Below are positions 32,341 to 36,118 of a stretch of DNA of 36,118 nt, one piece after another (position 1 is the first letter of the stretch; every line of letters starts with the position of its first letter). Both the position numbers and the translations under genes were made by a program. The stretch comes from an uncultured Atopobiaceae bacterium (GTDB lineage Bacteria; Actinomycetota; Coriobacteriia; Coriobacteriales; Atopobiaceae), in assembly GCA_944321385.1 (NCBI GenBank), contig CALULC010000006.1, positions 1 through 36,118 of the forward strand. Reading direction: 5' to 3'. The notes under the pieces are model-generated. The model did not search any database. It worked only from the letters and a program-made list of their open reading frames with translations, and was not told the origin of the DNA.

Positions 32341-32371
32341 ACAACGCTCCCGTATGATGCGGGAGCGTTGT
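32341..32371. terminator. Hairpin between ABC transporter operon and regulator gene
   Basis: A 12-bp perfect stem, ACAACGCTCCCG (32341-32352) and its complement 32360-32371, with a 7-nt loop. It lies 85 bp past the stop of the minus-strand ATPase gene. The T tract is poor (CTAATCTCTT), so it may be a weak terminator. Confidence 0.6.
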
Positions 32372-32455
32372 CAGAACCTCGTAAACAAGCCGCAGCTAGC
32401 AACGTTTTCATAACGACGGTTCACACATCGGAAACGCTGTGTTCTAGTGGCCGCC

Positions 32456-33262
32456 CTAGTTTATGCTGCCAAGAAACTCGGCGGTACGGGGGCTCTTTGG
32501 GTTGGTGAAGAGCTGCTCGGGGGCACCCTCCTCAACCACGTAACCACCTTCCATGAAGACAACACGGTCGGCAACGTCACGGGCAAAGCCCATCTCGTGC
32601 GTGACCACGACCATCGTCATGCCCTGCTCGGCAAGCTCGCGCATGACGTCGAGGACGCCGCGCACGAGCTCCGGGTCCAGTGCGCTCGTGGCCTCGTCGA
32701 AGAGCATGACGTGGGGCTCCATGGCAAGGGCGCGCGCGATGGCCACGCGCTGCTGCTGGCCGCCGGAGAGCTCGTCGGGATAGTAGTCCGCGCGCTCGGC
32801 AAGACCCACGCGGGCAAGCTGCTCGCGGGCAACGCGCTCGGCCTCCTCGGCGGAGCGACCCAAAACCTTCTGCTGGGCGAGCATGACGTTGTGCAGGGCG
32901 TCCAGGTGCGGGAACAGGTTGAACTGCTGGAACACCATGCCCATGCGCTTGCGGACGTCGTTGACGTCGGTCTTGGAGTCGGTGATGTCCTGCCCCTCGA
33001 AGAGGATCTTGCCGCTCGTGGGCTCCTCGAGGCGGTTCAGGCAACGCAGCATCGTGGACTTGCCGGAACCCGAGGGGCCGAGCACGACCACGACCTCGCC
33101 GCGGTGGATGTCGATGTCGATGCCCCGCAGGACCACGGTCTGCCCAAAGCTCTTGTGCAGGTCAACGATGCGCAGGATGGGCTCGTTCGCCGATGCGCCC
33201 TTCTGGGCAGCCTCAGCGACCTCCGCGTCCTTCTCGGCCTCGTTCACAACGGCGTCACTCAT
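32456..33262 (-). CDS. glnQ: Polar amino-acid ABC transporter, ATPase
   Basis: A 268-residue cytoplasmic ATPase that drives import together with the permease and lipoprotein upstream. All ABC motifs are visible: Walker [11 protein letters not shown]-loop [13 protein letters not shown], signature [15 protein letters not shown], Walker [15 protein letters not shown] and switch His in [11 protein letters not shown]. It fits the GlnQ/ArtP/HisP subgroup. The first ~25 residues are an acidic Ala/Glu tail. The start is ATG 33262 with AGAAGGGAG upstream; it overlaps the end of the permease gene by 8 bp, which suggests translational coupling. Substrate could be glutamine, glutamate or another polar amino acid. 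Confidence 0.93.
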   Translation of the reverse strand: MSDAVVNEAEKDAEVAEAAQKGASANEPILRIVDLHKSFGQTVVLRGIDIDIHRGEVVVVLGPSGSGKSTMLRCLNRLEEPTSGKILFEGQDITDSKTDVNDVRKRMGMVFQQFNLFPHLDALHNVMLAQQKVLGRSAEEAERVAREQLARVGLAERADYYPDELSGGQQQRVAIARALAMEPHVMLFDEATSALDPELVRGVLDVMRELAEQGMTMVVVTHEMGFARDVADRVVFMEGGYVVEEGAPEQLFTNPKSPRTAEFLGSIN

Positions 33263-34589
33263 GGGAGGCTCCCTTCTCGGCTGCGGCCTCGGGCTCAACG
33301 GCATGCTTGCGGCTGCGATGTCCGCGGACGCGGTCCTCCAGGTGACGCGTCACCTTGGAGAGGGGCAGCGTGATCACCAGATAGAACAGGGCCGCCACGA
33401 TGTAGGGCGTGATCGAGCCGGTGGAGGCAACGATGGTGCGCGCATACATGACGAGCTCCATGATGCCCACGGCGGCGAGCAGCGACGTGTCCTTGTAGAG
33501 CACGATGAACTCACTCGTGAGGTTGGGGATCACGATGCGGAACATCTGGGGCAGGATGACGTAGAACATGGTCTGGGCACCGTTCATGCCGAGCGAGCGC
33601 GCGGCCTCGGTCTGGCCCTTGTTGATCGAGAGGATTCCGGCACGGAAGATCTCGCACATGTAGGCGCCCGAGTTCATGCACATGACCGTGACGCCGAGGA
33701 TGAAGTTGGGAATCTGGATGCCGGCGAGCGGCAGGCCGAAGAAGGCAACGTAGATCTGAAGGAAGAGCGGCGTGCCGCGCACGATGTTCACGTAGGTGGT
33801 GGCAATGCCACGCAGAAGGCGCAGCTTGGAGATGCGCATGAGCGCAAGCAGCAGGCCCATCGGGATAGCCAGCGGGAAGGCAACCGCAACGATGGAGATA
33901 GACATGAAGAAGCCGGTGAGAACAACCGGGAAGCTCGTCACCAGAAGCGACGGGTCAAAGAACAGATGCAGGAACCGGTTGGAGTTCCACGCCTGGACCC
34001 AGGCCTGCTCCTCGAGCCACTGAGAGATCGACTCGGTGAGAGAGATTCCCTCCACCGAGATGACCGGAATGCCCTCGATGGACTCCTCGGTACCGTCCGT
34101 CAGCTCGTAGGTTGCCTCGAGCTGCATCTCTCCGCCCTCCGTGGGGAAGAACACCTCGTACACGAGGATGTTGAGGTGCCCCTCCTGGGTGATTGGCTCG
34201 GCAAACTCGAGCGTGAGATCCTGGCCGTCAACGCTCTCGGTGTAGTCGACCTCGTTTCTCGTCATGAGGTCGTCGCCCGTGAGCAGGGTGACCGCCAGGT
34301 CGTTGGTGCTGAAGGACGTCCCGTCGGGAATGTGCAGGGTGAGGCTCGAGACGCCCTCGCCCTCGGCAATCGAAGCCTCAAAGGTAATGCGGGACTCCGT
34401 GGCGCCCATGATGACCGTGGGGTCGTCCTCGGAGTTGGGACGTCCGGTGCACTTCACCGCCTCCATGGCCTCTGCGCGCTCCGCCGGGACTACAAGGGCG
34501 CCAACAAGGGCAACCGCAAAGACCAAGACGGCGAGAAGGACGCTCGCCCCGCGGCGACGCCCGTATTCAAAGAATGTGGGTGAGTTCAC
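33255..34589 (-). CDS. glnP: Amino-acid ABC permease with extra N-terminal extracytoplasmic domain
   Basis: A 444-residue membrane protein. The C-terminal ~215 residues are an ordinary HisM/GlnP permease ([57 protein letters not shown], the EAA loop for the ATPase). The first ~205 residues are unusual: a signal sequence or membrane segment ([20 protein letters not shown], then a possible AxA cleavage site), and a beta-rich segment of about 150 residues ([40 protein letters not shown]) unlike a periplasmic-binding domain. The start is GTG 34589 with an AGGA site; an upstream ATG at 34610 has none. Confidence 0.88.
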   Translation of the reverse strand: MNSPTFFEYGRRRGASVLLAVLVFAVALVGALVVPAERAEAMEAVKCTGRPNSEDDPTVIMGATESRITFEASIAEGEGVSSLTLHIPDGTSFSTNDLAVTLLTGDDLMTRNEVDYTESVDGQDLTLEFAEPITQEGHLNILVYEVFFPTEGGEMQLEATYELTDGTEESIEGIPVISVEGISLTESISQWLEEQAWVQAWNSNRFLHLFFDPSLLVTSFPVVLTGFFMSISIVAVAFPLAIPMGLLLALMRISKLRLLRGIATTYVNIVRGTPLFLQIYVAFFGLPLAGIQIPNFILGVTVMCMNSGAYMCEIFRAGILSINKGQTEAARSLGMNGAQTMFYVILPQMFRIVIPNLTSEFIVLYKDTSLLAAVGIMELVMYARTIVASTGSITPYIVAALFYLVITLPLSKVTRHLEDRVRGHRSRKHAVEPEAAAEKGASHE

Positions 34590-34616
34590 GTGTTTTTCCT
34601 CGCTCCTCATGCGCTG

Positions 34617-34652
34617 GCGGCCCCTCCTCGCTCGAAGGCAAGAAGGGGCCGC
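34617..34652 (-). terminator. Hairpin between binding-protein and permease genes
   Basis: A 9-bp perfect stem, GCGGCCCCT (34617-34625) with its complement at 34644-34652. No T tract follows. Hairpins at this place in ABC operons commonly keep binding-protein mRNA levels above the permease. Confidence 0.6.
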
Positions 34653-34681
34653 GAACCATGTCCGTGATGCTGACGCGCGGC

Positions 34682-35527
34682 TTAGCCCATGTTGGCGGAG
34701 ATCAGCTCGTCGATCGTGCCGTCGTCCTTGAGCGTCGTGATGGCGTCGTTGATGGCGTTGAGAAGCTCGGGGTTGTCCTTGTTGACCGCGATGGCGTACT
34801 CCTCGCCGGTGGCGGAGGTGAGAACGACGTGGAGGTCGGTGTAGGCACCGGCGAGCATCTGCTCGACCACGGCGAGGTTGCCGCAGACGGCGTCTGCCTG
34901 ACCGGCGGCCACGGCGGCAAAGGCATCCGTGAACAGCGGGAACGCGAGCTGCTCGGCGTTGGGGAAGTTCTCGGCGGCAAAGTCGGCGCCGGTGGATCCG
35001 CTCTGGACGGCAATGGTCATCTCGGCGGTGTTGAGAACCTCGGCGGCGTTGTCCTCGGTGACGTCGGTGCTGGAGGAGGGCACGGCAACGGCCTGGTTGT
35101 CAATGTAGTACGGCTCGGAGAAGTTGACCTGCTTCTCGCGGTCGGGCGTGATGGAGATGCCGGAGAGGCCGGCGTCCGCCTGCCCGCCCGCGGCGATGGC
35201 GGGAACGATGCCGTCGAAGTCGAGGTTGGTGTAGACGCACTCAAGGCCGAGCTGCTCGGCGATGGCGCGGCCAAGGTCCATGTCCAGACCCACGTACTCG
35301 CCGTCCTCGAGGTTCTCAAAGGGCGGGTAGTCGGGCGAGACGGCAAAGGTGATGGAACCCTCCGTCACGAGGCCGAGGCCGCTGTCGTCGGTCTCCTCCG
35401 CGGTGTCGTCGGCGGTGGTGTCGTCGGTGGTTTCGACGGCCTTCTCGCCACCGCAGCCGGCAAGCGCGGCGGTGCTCGCAACCGCACCCGCGACGGTCAG
35501 AAAGTTCCTTCTGGTCATGCTCTTCAT
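34682..35527 (-). CDS. Amino-acid ABC transporter substrate-binding lipoprotein (Tat)
   Basis: A 281-residue extracytoplasmic binding protein. The signal peptide has a twin arginine (MTRRNFLTVAG) and a lipobox LAGC with Cys25, so it is likely exported folded by Tat and lipid-anchored. An acidic Thr/Asp linker follows, then the SBP family 3 domain (ITFAVSPDYPPFENL; YVGLDMDLGRAIAEQLG; GGQADAGLSGISITPDREKQ; VQSGSTGADF; YAIAVNKDNPELLNAIN). The start is ATG 35527 behind GGAAGGAA; longer in-frame codons lack a site. First gene of the transporter operon, downstream of the probable glnA, so glutamine or glutamate is a reasonable guess. Confidence 0.93.
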   Translation of the reverse strand: MKSMTRRNFLTVAGAVASTAALAGCGGEKAVETTDDTTADDTAEETDDSGLGLVTEGSITFAVSPDYPPFENLEDGEYVGLDMDLGRAIAEQLGLECVYTNLDFDGIVPAIAAGGQADAGLSGISITPDREKQVNFSEPYYIDNQAVAVPSSSTDVTEDNAAEVLNTAEMTIAVQSGSTGADFAAENFPNAEQLAFPLFTDAFAAVAAGQADAVCGNLAVVEQMLAGAYTDLHVVLTSATGEEYAIAVNKDNPELLNAINDAITTLKDDGTIDELISANMG

Positions 35528-35749
35528 GTCTGGGTTCCTTCCCCCAATGCTTTGGCGCGTGGTCACGCCCTTTCCCGACGGAGGCACGGGTCTTCCCGTG
35601 TCAGGGCTCGCGCCCCGCCCGTCGCCAGAAGACCAGTTTGGGCCTTGACTCCCGGGAATTTCAACCACATCGGTTTTCTTAACAAGATGGACATGAGTCC
35701 GAGCTGCAAAAGCCGGGGGCCAGCCGGCACCGAGCGTGGCCGCCGCAGC

Positions 35750-35892
35750 CGGTTATGCGCACTTGCTTCGGTTGTGCGCACCGCCGCAAGCTGTCGTATT
35801 TCTCGCCAAGTCATCTACCTGGAGCTTTCCAGAAGGCATCAATGCGCACAACCGTCAGGAGTGCGCATAACCGTCGCCCGTGCGCACAACCG
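35750..35892. repeat. 19-bp private-word array F
   Basis: Forward CGGTTRTGCGCAC at 35750 and 35769; inverted RTGCGCAYAACCG at 35842, 35861 and 35880. Copies within each arm are exactly 19 bp apart. The arms are separated by 60 bp. The R/Y position varies between copies, giving T/G pairs in a folded strand. It lies upstream of the transporter operon. Confidence 0.92.
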
Positions 35893-35952
35893 CACGGCGA
35901 GAAGGACCTCCTCCCCTCCCTATGCAGGTAGGCCGGCCGTCGAGAAACGTGT

Positions 35953-36014
35953 CGACCCCGGCTTTCCGGAGAGAGGCTTCCCACAGGGCACCTCTCGCAG
36001 GTAATCCGGGGTCG
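35953..36014 (-). ncRNA. Candidate structured element after glnA
   Basis: Nested pairing: outer CGACCCCGG (35953-35961) with CCGGGGTCG (36006-36014), middle GAGAGG (35971-35976) with CCTCTC (35991-35996), inner CCC-ACA-GGG (35980-35988). On the minus strand it begins 25 bp past the glnA stop. It may be a terminator-like 3' element (a TTT follows) or an RNA leader of the transporter operon. I do not match it to a known riboswitch. Confidence 0.5.
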
Positions 36015-36039
36015 GCCATCCCGTTAGAGAATGGGCGCC

Positions 36040-36118
36040 TCACACGCCGCCGTAGTAGTGCTCGCGCTCCCAGTCGGTCACGGACGTGCAGAACTCCTCC
36101 CACTCGCGGCGCTTCTCG
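36040..36118 (-). CDS. glnA: C-terminal end of probable glutamine synthetase
   Basis: Only 25 residues are visible: EKRREWEEFCTSVTDWEREH then YYGGV and a stop. The pattern KRxEWxxFxxxVTxWExxxY is that of the extreme C-terminus of type I glutamine synthetase, which makes glutamine from glutamate, ammonia and ATP. Nothing more can be judged. Its position upstream of an amino-acid ABC transporter operon on the same strand supports a nitrogen-related neighbourhood. Confidence 0.7.
   Translation of the reverse strand, partial: EKRREWEEFCTSVTDWEREHYYGGV

Larger units (their letters stand above)
35528..36039. other. Non-coding region between glnA and the ABC operon
   Basis: A 512-bp gap. It holds the 19-bp array F (35750-35892), a nested stem-loop (35953-36014), one GGCGAGAAG copy (35896-35904) and the transporter leader. 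I see no gene in it. Confidence 0.6.

Noticed and set aside
35953..36014. Known riboswitch or SRP RNA
   Set aside because: The pairing is good, but the conserved cores of the classes I know (glutamine, guanidine, SRP and others) are not present.
1..36118. tRNA or rRNA genes
   Set aside because: I found no cloverleaf or rRNA-like sequence on either strand.

Overview
The window is about 64% GC chromosomal DNA with closely packed genes, strong AGGAGG-type ribosome binding sites and GTG as an occasional start. The gene styles (FeoA-FeoB fusion, PFK with a GGDCQALN start, zinc-ribbon membrane proteins, Tat lipoprotein binding protein) suggest a Coriobacteriia actinobacterium, probably of the Olsenella/Atopobium group. 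That placement is inference from style, not from a marker gene.

Layout. 1-197: start of a phenylacetate-CoA ligase gene, cut by the window edge. 446-1531: 6-phosphofructokinase with a perfect terminator. 1532-3164: an orphan nuclease-like gene between two mirrored 31-bp repeat arrays. 3164-5744 (minus): DEDDh exonuclease, nitroreductase, LysR regulator. 5970-7895: amylosucrase-type GH13 enzyme. 7994-9000 (minus): an unknown protein and a frameshifted small membrane-anchored protein gene. 9148-14958: a sucrose locus of LacI regulator, PTS EIIBCA, GH32 hydrolase and fructokinase. 15049-19410: DNA glycosylase (minus), odd HPr-like protein (plus), LOG-family protein (minus), FeoAB (minus). 19607-21376: DXS-like enzyme. 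21382-26980 (minus): three zinc-ribbon membrane proteins, one a double-anchored M4 peptidase/vWA fusion. 27131-28720: DUF2130 protein. 29389-31113: HtrA protease. 31624-32298: OmpR-type regulator. 32456-35527 (minus): polar amino-acid ABC transporter (ATPase, permease, binding protein). 36040-36118: 3' end of a probable glutamine synthetase gene.

How the genes work together. The PTS brings in sucrose as sucrose-6-phosphate, GH32 splits it, fructokinase phosphorylates the fructose and PFK carries on glycolysis. A LacI-type operator (GRGAACGATTYC-like) lies in front of the PTS gene (two copies), the fructokinase gene and the distant amylosucrase gene, tying them into one likely regulon. The amino-acid transporter lies just downstream of the probable glnA.

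The most unusual content is non-coding. At least six intergenic regions each carry their own private word, repeated in both orientations, in four of them with an exact or near-exact period: 31 bp (1570-1679 and 3010-3119), 41 bp with a 257-bp super-period (28820-29308), 19 bp (35750-35892), an 80-bp super-period (16003-16127), a three-copy set (14975-15053) and a single 23-bp pair (10173-10302). A seventh, looser ~39-bp set precedes htrA. The words differ from locus to locus but the architecture is the same: forward copies facing inverted copies, often at gene 3' ends and twice supplying the stop codon. I know of no description of this element class. A separate word, GGCGAGAAG, occurs about 18 times on both strands, far above base-composition expectation.
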